The notes under the pieces are model-generated. The model was not told where the DNA came from, ran no database searches, and saw nothing but the letters and a program-made list of their open reading frames with translations. The position numbers were made by a program, and so were the translations under genes. From positions 62,001 to 126,000 of the forward strand of contig CAJTUC010000002.1 in NCBI GenBank assembly GCA_910579395.1: DNA of 64,000 bases. The letters run 5' to 3'. Positions 50,097-59,382 of the stretch are shown here, piece by piece (the first letter of the stretch is position 1; every line of letters starts with the position of its first letter). Origin of the DNA: an uncultured Lachnospiraceae bacterium. GTDB lineage: Bacteria; Bacillota; Clostridia; Lachnospirales; Lachnospiraceae.

Positions 50097-50131
50097 ATTG
50101 GAATGTAAATTTATTTACATTCCAATTTTTA
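50097..50131 (+). terminator. Terminator after jag
   Basis: ATTGGAATGTAAAT (50097-50110) pairs perfectly with ATTTACATTCCAAT (50113-50126), then TTTTATA. A separate GTTGAAAA/TTTTCAAC hairpin (50159-50178), a partial copy of the dispersed repeat, precedes mnmE. Confidence 0.85.
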
Positions 50132-50213
50132 TAGGTTATATTTTACTATAGAAATAAGGTTGAAAAAGTATTTTCAACAAGTCAAAAAGAAAATCAGTCA
50201 ATAGGAGGTTCTC

Positions 50214-51635
50214 ATGAAAACGGATACGATTGCAGCTATTTCAACTGCTATGACAAATTCAGGAATCGGTATCATTCGTATCAGTGGTGAAGATGCAATT
50301 TCGACCGCACATTCTATTTTTGTAAATAAGCAGAACAAAAAATGTCTGGATACTTATAAATCTCATACGATTCATTATGGATATGTGGTAGAAGAAGATG
50401 GAACGATTGTTGATGAAGTAATGATATCCATTATGAAAGCTCCTCATAGTTATACAATGGAAGATGTTGTTGAAATTAATTGTCACGGCGGTATTTTTAT
50501 CATGCAGAAAATAATGGATATCGTAATTTCTGCTGGAGCCAGAATTGCTCAGCCGGGAGAATTTACAAAAAGGGCTTTTTTGAATGGAAGAATTGATTTA
50601 TCCAAGGCAGAGGCAGTTATGGATATTATTTCTTCCAAAAATGAATTTGCACTGCAAAGTTCTGTAAAACAGTTAAAAGGTTCTGTTTCTGAAATCGTTT
50701 GTGATTTAAGAAAAGAGATCTTGTATGAAATCGCTTTTATCGAATCTGCTTTGGATGACCCGGAACACATGAGTCTGGATGATTATCCGGAAAGATTATT
50801 TGAAAAGGCAGAAGAGGTTTGTAACAGGCTTCAAAAATTATTAAATTCTGCAGATGATGGAAGATTGTTGAAAGAAGGAATAAACACGGTAATTGTCGGC
50901 AGGCCGAATGTCGGAAAATCTTCCTTATTAAATATTCTTGTCGGAGAGGAAAAGGCAATCGTAACAGAAATAGCCGGAACAACGAGGGATATTTTAGAAG
51001 AAACGATTTCTCTTGATGGTATCACATTAAATATGATTGATACGGCAGGAATCAGAAATACAGAAGATATTGTTGAAAAGATTGGTGTGGAAAGAGCAAA
51101 GAAAGTAATTGAAGAGGCAGATTTGATAATTTATGTAATAGATGCTTCTGTTCCGATGGATGAGAATGATTATCAAATCATGCAAATGATAGCAGATAAA
51201 AAAGTAATCGTTCTTTTAAATAAATCTGATCTGAATGTTTATGTAACAGAAGATAAATTATATGAAACCATTTCAGAAATATCAAAGAATGATGCGAGGG
51301 ATTCTTTTTTAGATCGTGGAAAAATTATTAAAACTTCCATGACCAGAAAAGAGGGAATAACTTTTTTTATAAAAACAATCAAAGAAATGTTTCTGCATGG
51401 AGATTTGTCTTATAATGATGAAGTTTATATTACAAATATGAGGCATAAGGAAGCGTTGAAAGATGCTTATGAGAGTATGCTGCAGGTAAAAAAAAGTATA
51501 GAAGATTCCATGCCGGAAGATTTTTATTCTATTGACTTAATGAGTGCATATGCTTCGCTTGGAATGATTATTGGGGAAGAAATCGGAGAAGATTTGGTGA
51601 ATGAGATATTTTCCAGATTCTGTATGGGAAAATAG
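50214..51635 (+). CDS. mnmE: tRNA modification GTPase MnmE
   Basis: 473 residues. With MnmG it makes the cmnm5 modification at wobble U34. N-terminal folate-binding domain (TDTIAAISTAMTNSGIGIIRIS), helical domain, inserted G domain with G1 GRPNVGKSSLLN, G2 AGTTRD, G3 DTAGIRNTE and G4 NKSD, and the C-terminal Cys motif FCMGK, where CIGK is common; the reactive Cys remains. AATAGGAGG precedes the ATG. Confidence 0.96.
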   Translation: MKTDTIAAISTAMTNSGIGIIRISGEDAISTAHSIFVNKQNKKCLDTYKSHTIHYGYVVEEDGTIVDEVMISIMKAPHSYTMEDVVEINCHGGIFIMQKIMDIVISAGARIAQPGEFTKRAFLNGRIDLSKAEAVMDIISSKNEFALQSSVKQLKGSVSEIVCDLRKEILYEIAFIESALDDPEHMSLDDYPERLFEKAEEVCNRLQKLLNSADDGRLLKEGINTVIVGRPNVGKSSLLNILVGEEKAIVTEIAGTTRDILEETISLDGITLNMIDTAGIRNTEDIVEKIGVERAKKVIEEADLIIYVIDASVPMDENDYQIMQMIADKKVIVLLNKSDLNVYVTEDKLYETISEISKNDARDSFLDRGKIIKTSMTRKEGITFFIKTIKEMFLHGDLSYNDEVYITNMRHKEALKDAYESMLQVKKSIEDSMPEDFYSIDLMSAYASLGMIIGEEIGEDLVNEIFSRFCMGK

Positions 51636-51646
51636 GTTGTGAACAG

Positions 51647-51698
51647 GACGCTTTCTGCGTCTGCTTTAAGTTTGCAGGTTGAGGGAGGAATTGTATAA
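51647..51698 (+). promoter_or_regulatory. Leader element of mnmG
   Basis: GACGC/GCGTC hairpin (51647-51661), TTTGCAGGTTGAG (core 51675-51683), GGGAGGAA, then a TTG-TAT-AAA-TGA frame that overlaps the mnmG ATG. Closely parallels 28717-28772. Confidence 0.55.
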
Positions 51699-53606
51699 AT
51701 GAATGAACAAGTTGACGTATGCGTGGTAGGAGCAGGCCATGCAGGATGTGAAGCTGCACTTGCCTGTGCGAGGCTTGGACTTGAAACGGTTATTTTTACG
51801 GTCAGCATTGACAGCATTGCGATGATGCCATGTAATCCAAACGTTGGAGGAACTTCTAAAGGACATTTGGTAAGAGAAATTGATGCACTTGGCGGTGAAA
51901 TGGGTAAGAATATCGATAAAACTTTTATTCAGTCCAAGATGCTAAATAAGTCAAAAGGTCCTGCAGTACATTCTCTTCGTGCACAAGCGGATAAAGCAGA
52001 ATATTCCAGAGCTATGCGAAATGTTTTGGAAAATCAGGAAAACTTAACAATCAAACAGTCTGAGGTATGTGAAATAATCTCAAAAAATATAGAAAATACC
52101 GATAATAAAAAAACGGTTCAGCAAGTTATAGGAATTAAGACTTTTACAGGAACTGTTTATGAATGTAAAGCGGTCATCTTATGTACGGGAACATATTTAA
52201 AAGCGAGATGCCTTTGTGGTGAGGCGATTACATATACCGGACCAAATGGATTACAGCCTGCTAATTATCTGACCGATTCTTTAAAAAATCTTGGAATTGA
52301 AATGCGGCGGTTTAAAACTGGAACCCCGGCCAGAATGGATAAGCGTTCTATTAATTTTGAGAAAATGGAAGAGCAGTTCGGAGATGAAAGAGTGGTTCCT
52401 TTTTCTTTTTCTACAAATCCGGAGGATGTACAGATAGATCAGGTTTCCTGCTGGCTCACTTATACGAATGAAAAAACGCATGAAATTATAAGGAATAATC
52501 TGGACCGTTCTCCTATTTATGCGGGAATCATAGAAGGAACAGGACCAAGATATTGTCCTTCTATTGAGGATAAAGTCGTAAAGTTTGCAGATAAGGAAAG
52601 ACATCAGGTTTTTATAGAACCTGAAGGTCTGTACACGAATGAAATGTATGTCGGCGGTATGTCATCTTCTTTGCCGGAAGATGTACAGCTTGCCATGTAT
52701 CGGACTGTTCCCGGATTGGAACAGTGTAAGATTGTCAGAAATGCTTATGCCATAGAATATGATTGTATTGATTCAAGACAATTATATCCGACGCTAGAAT
52801 TTAAAAAAATAAAAGGGCTTTTCAGCGCCGGGCAGTTCAATGGCAGCAGTGGTTATGAGGAAGCAGCTGCACAGGGATTGTTAGCCGGAATGAATGCCGC
52901 GCTTACAATTCTTGGAAAAGAACCTGTTATTCTTGATCGTTCTCAGGCTTATATAGGTGTTTTGATAGATGATCTTGTTACAAAAGAAAATTTTGAACCT
53001 TATCGGATGATGACTTCCAGGGCGGAATATCGATTACTGCTTCGGCAGGATAATGCCGATCTGCGTCTTCGTAAAATTGGTTTTGAAGCTGGTCTTGTAT
53101 CTGAGCAGCAATATGATGACACTTTAAATAAAAAATATTTAATTGATAAAGAAATTGAACGTTTAAAAAATACCGTGATCGGTGCATCAAAAAAACATCA
53201 GCAGTTTTTGGAAATCCATGGAAGTTCTCTATTAAAAACAGGTACAAGTCTTGCAGAATTGATGTGTCGTCCTGAACTTTCTTATGAGATTTTATATGAA
53301 ATTGACCCGGAAAGAAAATGTCTGTCAGAAGATGTCATAGAACAGGTTGAGATTGAGATTAAATATGAAGGTTATATTGAAAGACAGATGAAACAGGTGG
53401 AACAGTTCAAAAAGATGGAGAAAAAACTGATACCTTCTGATTTGGATTATCAGGATGTCAGCAGTCTTCGTTTGGAAGCAAGACAGAAATTATCTGCTTA
53501 TCGACCTGTTTCTGTTGGACAGGCTTCAAGAATTTCAGGAGTATCCCCGGCTGATATTTCTGTTCTTTTGATTTATATGGAACAAAAATATCATTCCAGC
53601 CGTTAA
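51699..53606 (+). CDS. mnmG: tRNA uridine-5-carboxymethylaminomethyl modification enzyme MnmG
   Basis: 635 residues, the FAD-dependent partner of MnmE. Rossmann motif VVGAGHAGCEAALA, NPNVGGTSKGHLVREIDALGGEMG, and the conserved Cys segments (LCTGTYLKA; RCLCGEAI). C-terminal helical domain ends with SPADISVLLIYMEQK. A GGGAGG ribosome site precedes the ATG. It follows mnmE by 63 bases. Confidence 0.97.
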   Translation: MNEQVDVCVVGAGHAGCEAALACARLGLETVIFTVSIDSIAMMPCNPNVGGTSKGHLVREIDALGGEMGKNIDKTFIQSKMLNKSKGPAVHSLRAQADKAEYSRAMRNVLENQENLTIKQSEVCEIISKNIENTDNKKTVQQVIGIKTFTGTVYECKAVILCTGTYLKARCLCGEAITYTGPNGLQPANYLTDSLKNLGIEMRRFKTGTPARMDKRSINFEKMEEQFGDERVVPFSFSTNPEDVQIDQVSCWLTYTNEKTHEIIRNNLDRSPIYAGIIEGTGPRYCPSIEDKVVKFADKERHQVFIEPEGLYTNEMYVGGMSSSLPEDVQLAMYRTVPGLEQCKIVRNAYAIEYDCIDSRQLYPTLEFKKIKGLFSAGQFNGSSGYEEAAAQGLLAGMNAALTILGKEPVILDRSQAYIGVLIDDLVTKENFEPYRMMTSRAEYRLLLRQDNADLRLRKIGFEAGLVSEQQYDDTLNKKYLIDKEIERLKNTVIGASKKHQQFLEIHGSSLLKTGTSLAELMCRPELSYEILYEIDPERKCLSEDVIEQVEIEIKYEGYIERQMKQVEQFKKMEKKLIPSDLDYQDVSSLRLEARQKLSAYRPVSVGQASRISGVSPADISVLLIYMEQKYHSSR

Positions 53607-53637
53607 ATTGATGTTCGAAAGAAAGAGGAATAATAAA

Positions 53638-54381
53638 TTGAAAAACTATAGTTCAAAAGTTTCTTTAGAAGATTTTAAAAAGGATTTGACAGAATACCAT
53701 ATTTCGCTCGATGAAAATCAATTGTGTCAGTTTATGTCATATTATGAGTTATTAATAGAATGGAATCAGGTTATGAACTTGACTGCAATCACTGATTTTG
53801 ATGAGGTATGTAAAAAGCATTTTATAGACAGTCTTTCTATTGTAAAGGCATGTGATATGAATGCTGCTATGTCTATCATGGATATTGGAACGGGAGCTGG
53901 TTTTCCTGGTATTCCTTTAAAAATTGCTTTTCCAAATTTAAAGATGACCTTGCTTGATTCGTTGCAGAAAAGGGTTGGTTTTTTACAGATAGTTATTGAA
54001 AATCTTAAATTAAATGATATTGAAATCCTTCATGGAAGAGCAGAAGATTATGCGAAAGAAAAAAGATTCAGAGAGCAGTATGATCTGTGTGTTTCCAGAG
54101 CGGTAGCCAACCTTTCAACACTTTCCGAATACTGTCTTCCTTTTGTAAAAACAGGCGGCCGCTTTATTTCTTATAAATCTGAGAAACTTGCAGAAGAAAT
54201 AAAAACTGCAGAGAAAGCGATTGGTATTTTGGGCGGCAGAATAGAAAATCGGGTGGAGTTTCAAATTCCCGGTTCAGATATTTACCGGAACTTATTAGTC
54301 ATTTATAAACGAAAAGAAACTCCTGCAAATTATCCGAGAAAAGCAGGAGTTCCTTCTAAGAAACCGATAAATACTTTATAA
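53638..54381 (+). CDS. rsmG: 16S rRNA (guanine-527-N7)-methyltransferase RsmG
   Basis: About 247 residues. SAM-binding motif MDIGTGAGFPGIPLKI, then LLDSLQKRVGFLQ and CVSRAVANLSTLSEYCLPF, the typical RsmG signature. It methylates N7 of G527 in 16S rRNA. The TTG at 53638 is preferred because AGAGGA lies eight bases before it; the ATG at 53611, in frame, has no ribosome site and would add nine residues. The 3' end overlaps the converging hydrolase gene by six bases. Confidence 0.94.
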   Translation: MKNYSSKVSLEDFKKDLTEYHISLDENQLCQFMSYYELLIEWNQVMNLTAITDFDEVCKKHFIDSLSIVKACDMNAAMSIMDIGTGAGFPGIPLKIAFPNLKMTLLDSLQKRVGFLQIVIENLKLNDIEILHGRAEDYAKEKRFREQYDLCVSRAVANLSTLSEYCLPFVKTGGRFISYKSEKLAEEIKTAEKAIGILGGRIENRVEFQIPGSDIYRNLLVIYKRKETPANYPRKAGVPSKKPINTL

Positions 54382-55320
54382 AAATAATTGTATTTGTTCC
54401 AGTATTTTATCGGGAGCTTCCAATTGAGGAAGATGTTTTGTTTCAGACAGATATTCTATTTCAATAGAACTGTTATAATAAGCATAGTTTTCCAATGTTG
54501 TTTCGATATCTGTTTTCTCTTCACCGCCGAGCATAAGAATGCTGTGATTGACTTCTTTTAAAGAATGAATGATATTAGTGTTCATAAATTTTCCGGTGAA
54601 GCATGCAAAAGAATATTTTGCATGACAGCCGGATAGCTGCGATGCTTCCATATAGTTTAAAATGTATTTTTCTTTTATATTAGACTTATCATAAAAATAC
54701 TCATCTCTAAAAGTTTTTTCAAAAGAATGTTTTGTATTGAGTATATTGTAAATAAAAGTTCCAATAACGGGTGTTTCAAAGATAAATTTCAGTAATTTCG
54801 TCTGCTTGGATGGAATCTGGTTTTGACTGTATAGGCTCTGTGGATTTATAAATATCATTTTGTCAAAAAGCTCTGGGTTATGATGACACGCCGTGATCAT
54901 AAACGGAACAGAGTTTCCCGTTGCAACAATAGAAGTTTTTCTGCCAATAATATTTTTGATGAAATCAGTTATTAGTTGTTCATATAAGTTATATGTATAA
55001 GTAAGAGATGGTTTATCGGAAAGACCGTATCCCAATAAATCTAATGTGTAAATTTCGTGTTGATCTGTCAGATTATTGACCAGTCTGTGAAATTCGTAAC
55101 TTGAACTTCCTACTGTCAGATCATGTACAAAAAGGATGGGACTTCCTTTTCCTTTTTTGTTATATTTAATTTGACCAAAACGCCATTTATAAAAATAATT
55201 TTCAGAACAGGATAAAAGTTTTCCAGAAGTGTAAAGAAAATGTTGTGTTCTGTTAATTATATGAATAGCAGTAAAGGCAGATGATGATAAGGCGCTGATT
55301 GTTACAATTTTTTTATTCAT
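54376..55320 (-). CDS. Alpha/beta-fold hydrolase
   Basis: 314 residues. After a Ser/Ala-rich hydrophobic N-terminal stretch (about 5-22), the hydrolase fold begins at GSPILFVHDLTVGSSSYEFH (oxyanion region) and LDLLGYGLSDKPS. The nucleophile elbow reads ATGNSVPFM, that is G-N-S-V-P in place of GxSxG. The acid and His are likely near MLGGEEKTD and ETKHLPQLEAP. It probably hydrolyses an ester or similar substrate, membrane-associated. The unusual elbow makes activity less certain. Located between rsmG and a two-component system, orientation opposite to both. Confidence 0.8.
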   Translation of the reverse strand: MNKKIVTISALSSSAFTAIHIINRTQHFLYTSGKLLSCSENYFYKWRFGQIKYNKKGKGSPILFVHDLTVGSSSYEFHRLVNNLTDQHEIYTLDLLGYGLSDKPSLTYTYNLYEQLITDFIKNIIGRKTSIVATGNSVPFMITACHHNPELFDKMIFINPQSLYSQNQIPSKQTKLLKFIFETPVIGTFIYNILNTKHSFEKTFRDEYFYDKSNIKEKYILNYMEASQLSGCHAKYSFACFTGKFMNTNIIHSLKEVNHSILMLGGEEKTDIETTLENYAYYNSSIEIEYLSETKHLPQLEAPDKILEQIQLFL

Positions 55321-55484
55321 ACTGATCCTCCAATCTCTTTCTTACCTTATTATATAAGATAATCTGATTGATTACAAATAAAACTCTTTTCTTATCTTAA
55401 AAATTATTATATGATAATAGTAACCCTGTAAAGAAAGGCAGACAATTGATTTTTTCGAATTTTGTCTGAACTTGGTATATTCTT

Positions 55485-56141
55485 TTGAATAATAAATCTC
55501 AGAATAATGAAAAAAATAATTTTTATATTCTTGATGTCATAGAAAAAGAACGACAGAGAATAGCAAAGGATTTGCATGATATCACTTTACAAAATCTTTC
55601 TCATTTAATACATAAAATTGAATTAGGTTCGATTTATATTGATAAAGACCCGGTAAAAGCAAAATTAGAATTTGCGACTGTAGAACAGGAATTACGACAG
55701 GTTATTAATGATATGCGTACTGTCATTTATAATATGTATCCAGTTTCTTTAGAGGATTTGGGACTTAAAACTACAATAGAAAAAACACTTAGTTTAATGG
55801 GAAAAAAATATAATTTTACAGTGGTATCGGACATTGATGATGTTTCATGTGAAAATAAATTAATACAAATATCTATTTTGAGATTCATACAAGAATGCTG
55901 TTGTAATGCAGTAAAACATTCCAATGGAAATAAAGTATATATTTCTCTAAAAGAATTTGAAAATAAATTCTTTTTAATAATAGAAGATAACGGAATTGGT
56001 TTTAAAGAAGAAGAAATAGATAAAAGTGATTATCACTTTGGATTATCTATGATGAAAGAAACAATTTTTTTATTAAATGGAAAAATGAATATCAATTCTT
56101 CTAAAAAAGGAACAAGTATTAAAATTGAAATACCTTTTTAA
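55485..56141 (+). CDS. NarL-type sensor histidine kinase without a sensor domain
   Basis: 218 residues, starting at TTG 55485. HisKA_3 dimerisation domain with phosphoacceptor in RQRIAKDLHDITLQNLSHLI (about 24), followed directly by a HATPase domain (FIQECCCNAVKHSNG, EDNGIGFKEEE, HFGLSMMKE). No membrane helix or recognised input domain, so it is a cytoplasmic DegS/LiaS-like core. Its partner is the next gene. The signal may come through another protein or its own short N-terminus. Confidence 0.88.
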   Translation: MNNKSQNNEKNNFYILDVIEKERQRIAKDLHDITLQNLSHLIHKIELGSIYIDKDPVKAKLEFATVEQELRQVINDMRTVIYNMYPVSLEDLGLKTTIEKTLSLMGKKYNFTVVSDIDDVSCENKLIQISILRFIQECCCNAVKHSNGNKVYISLKEFENKFFLIIEDNGIGFKEEEIDKSDYHFGLSMMKETIFLLNGKMNINSSKKGTSIKIEIPF

Positions 56142-56176
56142 TTTTATATAAACTATATTTTGGAGCGTAAAAAATA

Positions 56177-56824
56177 ATGGATGATACAATCAAAGTTATG
56201 ATTGCAGATGATCACAATTTGATGAGAGAAGGAATTAAACAGTTGTTGGAACTTGACGGAAACATAAAAGTAATTGCAGAAGCCGGAGATGGTGTGGAAT
56301 GTCTGGAAAAATTGAAAGAATACAATCCGGATATTCTTTTGTTGGATATTAATATGCCAGAGAAAAATGGAATAGAAGTTCTGAAAACATTAAAAGAAGA
56401 TAAATTAGATGTAAAAGTCTTGATGCTGACTCTTCATAACGAAGTAGAATATCTGGTCAAATCTGTTGATAATGGAGTAGATGGATATATTATGAAAGAT
56501 TCTGAGTCGGCCGAATTAAAAAAAGCTATTTTTATGGTACTAAGCGGAAAAACATATATACAGCCAAGTTTGATTCCTGAATTAAATTTTCACCTGGCTA
56601 ATAGAGATGTCGAAAAGGATAAGATTGACTTTTTAACTAAAAGAGAATTAGAAGTATTAATTCAAGTCGCAAATGGTATGTCAAATAAAGAAATTGCTTT
56701 AAACTTGGATATTAGTGAACGGACTGTTAAAAATCATATTTCTAATATTTTTAAAAAAATTGATGTTTCTGATAGAACGCAGGCAGCGGTTTTTGCAATT
56801 AAGAATAATATTATCAAAGTATAA
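56177..56824 (+). CDS. NarL/FixJ-family response regulator
   Basis: 215 residues. Receiver domain: IKVMIADDHNLMREGIKQLL, phosphoacceptor Asp in DILLLDINMPEKNGIEVL, LMLTLH, and IMKDSES. LuxR-type helix-turn-helix: LTKRELEVLIQVANGMSNKEIA, ISERTVKNHISNIFKKIDV. It is paired with the preceding kinase, 35 bases downstream. Target genes unknown. DegU-like. Confidence 0.93.
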   Translation: MDDTIKVMIADDHNLMREGIKQLLELDGNIKVIAEAGDGVECLEKLKEYNPDILLLDINMPEKNGIEVLKTLKEDKLDVKVLMLTLHNEVEYLVKSVDNGVDGYIMKDSESAELKKAIFMVLSGKTYIQPSLIPELNFHLANRDVEKDKIDFLTKRELEVLIQVANGMSNKEIALNLDISERTVKNHISNIFKKIDVSDRTQAAVFAIKNNIIKV

Positions 56825-56826
56825 AA

Positions 56827-56961
56827 TGTTTCATGTGAAACATTTTGATAGATAATTTTTCCATCATCAAGATAATGTTTCATGTGAAACATTTTAATAC
56901 TAGATATTGTAAAAAGAAACGTGAAACATTTTAATATCCATATAAAAGAAATTGTGAAACA
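56827..56961. other. parS-like centromere cluster
   Basis: Two full 16-bp palindromes TGTTTCATGTGAAACA at 56827-56842 and 56876-56891, differing from the known parS consensus TGTTTCACGTGAAACA at one central base, plus half sites ACGTGAAACA (56919-56928) and GTGAAACA (56954-56961). They lie directly upstream of parA-parB. Probably ParB loading sites. The 56825-57127 gap holds this cluster and the parA promoter. Confidence 0.85.
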
Positions 56962-57021
56962 TTTATTTGATAACATTTTATAAATAATTTTGGTAATTTT
57001 ATAGATTATACAAATAATTAG

Positions 57022-57030
57022 TGATATAAT
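57022..57030 (+). promoter_or_regulatory. Extended -10 of the parA-parB operon
   Basis: TGATATAAT fits TGnTATAAT, an extended -10, about 100 bases before parA. No clear -35. Confidence 0.6.
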
Positions 57031-57127
57031 AGTAGACGCAAAACAAAGGAAAGTATTGAAAGCGCGTGTTTGTGAATATAGATATATAGTTGCAAACTCA
57101 TACTTAAGAATCGGAGAAAAATGGAAT

Positions 57128-57892
57128 ATGGGAAGAACAATTGCAATTGCAAATCAAAAGGGTGGGGTAGGTAAGACAACAACATCGATTAATTTAGCTG
57201 CATCCTTAGCAGCAAAAGGAAAAAATGTATTGGTAATCGATATTGATCCACAGGGAAATACAACAAGTGGTTTTGGTATTGAAAAAAACGATTTGGAAAA
57301 TACAATTTATGAATTGATTTTGAGTGAGTGTTCTATAGAAGAATGTATTTTAAAAGATGTTATTCCTGGAGTTTCTATTATTCCTTCCAATGTTAATCTT
57401 GCAGCAGCAGAAATTGAATTGATCGGAATTGATAAAAAAGAATACATATTAAAAAATGAAGTAGATTGGGTAAAGGATAAATATGATTTTATTATTATAG
57501 ATTGTCCGCCTTCTTTAAGTATGTTGACAATAAATTCTATGACGACAGCAGATACGGTGCTTGTTCCTATACAATGTGAATATTATGCGTTGGAAGGTTT
57601 AAGCCAGTTGATTCATACGGTAAATCTTGTAAAAGAACGGTTAAATCCGGATTTGGATATGGAAGGTGTTGTATTTACAATGTATGATTCCAGAACAAAT
57701 CTTTCGATGCAGGTAGTAGAAAATGTTAAAAATCATTTAAGTCAGAGTGTTTATAATACAGTGATACCAAGAAATATCAGATTAGCGGAAGCACCGAGTC
57801 ATGGTATGCCAATTCATATCTATGATCCAAAGTCTGCGGGTGCAGAGGCATACATGTTGTTGGCTGATGAAGTAATCAATAGGAAATTTTAA
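57128..57892 (+). CDS. parA: Chromosome partitioning ATPase ParA (Soj)
   Basis: 254 residues. Deviant Walker A NQKGGVGKTTTSINL (about 9-23), A' motif VLVIDIDPQGNTTSGFG, Walker B FIIIDCPPSLSMLT. Dimeric DNA-binding ATPase that works with ParB on origin segregation and replication control. Start 57128 (MGRTIAIANQKGG) is the family start; GGAG lies 11 bases upstream with an out-of-frame ATG between. Confidence 0.97.
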   Translation: MGRTIAIANQKGGVGKTTTSINLAASLAAKGKNVLVIDIDPQGNTTSGFGIEKNDLENTIYELILSECSIEECILKDVIPGVSIIPSNVNLAAAEIELIGIDKKEYILKNEVDWVKDKYDFIIIDCPPSLSMLTINSMTTADTVLVPIQCEYYALEGLSQLIHTVNLVKERLNPDLDMEGVVFTMYDSRTNLSMQVVENVKNHLSQSVYNTVIPRNIRLAEAPSHGMPIHIYDPKSAGAEAYMLLADEVINRKF

Positions 57893-57931
57893 TACTGATA
57901 TGAATGATAGAAAAGGAGTACAATTATAAGT

Positions 57932-58816
57932 ATGGCGGCGAGAGGATTAGGAAAAGGTTTGGATGCACTAATTCCAAATGTAGATACAAAAGGAAAAAGT
58001 GCAGAAAGAGATACGGATGAAAAAAAAGAACCGGATACGATTGTAAAAATTACAAAGATAGAACCCAATCGTGAACAGCCAAGAAAAAATTTTGATGAAG
58101 ATGCACTACAGGAATTAGCTGATTCTATTAAACAATTTGGTTTATTACAGCCTATTCTTGTACAAGACAGGAAAACTTATTATGAGATTATTGCCGGTGA
58201 GCGCCGTTGGCGTGCAGCAAAACTGGCAGGATTAAAAGAAGTTCCGGTCATTATTCGAGACTATACTGACCAGGAAATTGTTGAGATTTCTTTGATTGAA
58301 AATATACAGAGAGAAGATTTAAATCCGATTGAAGAAGCTCTTGCTTATAAAAGACTTTTAACAGAATTCAATTTGAAACAGGATGAAGTTGCAGAAAGAG
58401 TGTCCAAAAGCAGAACTGCCGTTACAAATTCTATGAGACTTCTAAAATTATGTGACGAAGTCCAACAGATGATTATAGATGATATGATTTCCAGCGGCCA
58501 TGCGCGAGCATTGATTTCTATTGAAGATCCAGAAGAGCAGTATAATATTGCACAGAAAATTTTCGATGAAAAATTAAGTGTTCGTGATGTTGAAAAACTG
58601 GTCAAAAATTTGAATAAACCAGAAAAACCAAAAAAAGAAAAAGAAGAAGATAAAAGTCTGGAAGTTATTTATCAGGACGTGGAGGAAAAACTGAAACAGT
58701 CACTTGGAACAAAAGTGGCTATTGCTTCTAAGGGCAACGGCTCCGGAAAAATTGAAATTGAATTTTATTCACACGATGACCTGGAAAAAATTATAAGCTT
58801 ATTAAGTGCCCATTAA
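57932..58816 (+). CDS. parB: Chromosome partitioning protein ParB (Spo0J)
   Basis: 294 residues. N-terminal MAARGLGKGLDALIPN, ParB/Srx CTPase core with EPNREQPRKNF, IAGERRWRAAKLAG, and SLIENIQREDLNPIEEALAYKRL; HTH about 145-205 (QDEVAERVSKSRTAVTNSMRLLKL); C-terminal dimerisation domain (GSGKIEIEFYSHDDLEKI). CTP-dependent DNA clamp that loads at parS; the cluster lies 1 kb upstream. Confidence 0.97.
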   Translation: MAARGLGKGLDALIPNVDTKGKSAERDTDEKKEPDTIVKITKIEPNREQPRKNFDEDALQELADSIKQFGLLQPILVQDRKTYYEIIAGERRWRAAKLAGLKEVPVIIRDYTDQEIVEISLIENIQREDLNPIEEALAYKRLLTEFNLKQDEVAERVSKSRTAVTNSMRLLKLCDEVQQMIIDDMISSGHARALISIEDPEEQYNIAQKIFDEKLSVRDVEKLVKNLNKPEKPKKEKEEDKSLEVIYQDVEEKLKQSLGTKVAIASKGNGSGKIEIEFYSHDDLEKIISLLSAH

Positions 58817-58830
58817 GGAAGGAAGAAAAA

Positions 58831-59346
58831 ATGAATTATGATTTACTGAAGATGATAGGACTTGGCAATCTTGACATAACATATATTTTTATTGGGTTGA
58901 TTGCGTTTCTTTTTCTCATATTAATTTTAATAATCATTCAAATGGTCAAGCTATCAAAAATGATAAAAAAATATGAAAAATTCATGTTGGGAAAGAATGC
59001 AAAAAATCTGGAAAAAGATATTTTTGGTCTGTATGAAGATAATAAGTTCATTAAAGTTTCTATTGAAAAAAATGAGAAGGATATTCGTACCTTATACAGA
59101 AATTTAGAAAGAGCTTTTCAAAAAATCGGTGTTGTGAAATATGATGCTTATGGTCAGATGGGCGGGCAGTTAAGTTTTTGTCTTGCACTTCTGGATGAAA
59201 ATAATAATGGTTTCATATTGAATTCGGTACATAGTACGGAGGGGTGCTATACTTATACAAAAGAGATTAAACATGGCGAATACGATATAGAAATCAGCAA
59301 TGAAGAAAGAAAAGCATTAAATATAGCAATAGGCGAAGAAGACTAG
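58831..59346 (+). CDS. DUF4446 family protein
   Basis: 171 residues. An N-terminal membrane helix (about 18-42, IFIGLIAFLFLILILIIIQ), a Lys-rich coiled segment (KMIKKYEKFMLGKNAKNLEKD), and a beta-rich domain GQLSFCLALLDENNNGFILNSVHS ... GCYTYTKEI. This family regularly follows parB in Clostridia. Function unknown; membrane-anchored cytoplasmic protein. 14 bases from parB. Confidence 0.9.
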   Translation: MNYDLLKMIGLGNLDITYIFIGLIAFLFLILILIIIQMVKLSKMIKKYEKFMLGKNAKNLEKDIFGLYEDNKFIKVSIEKNEKDIRTLYRNLERAFQKIGVVKYDAYGQMGGQLSFCLALLDENNNGFILNSVHSTEGCYTYTKEIKHGEYDIEISNEERKALNIAIGEED

Positions 59347-59382
59347 GGATTAAGTAATTAAAACAATTAAGTGGTAAAACGT

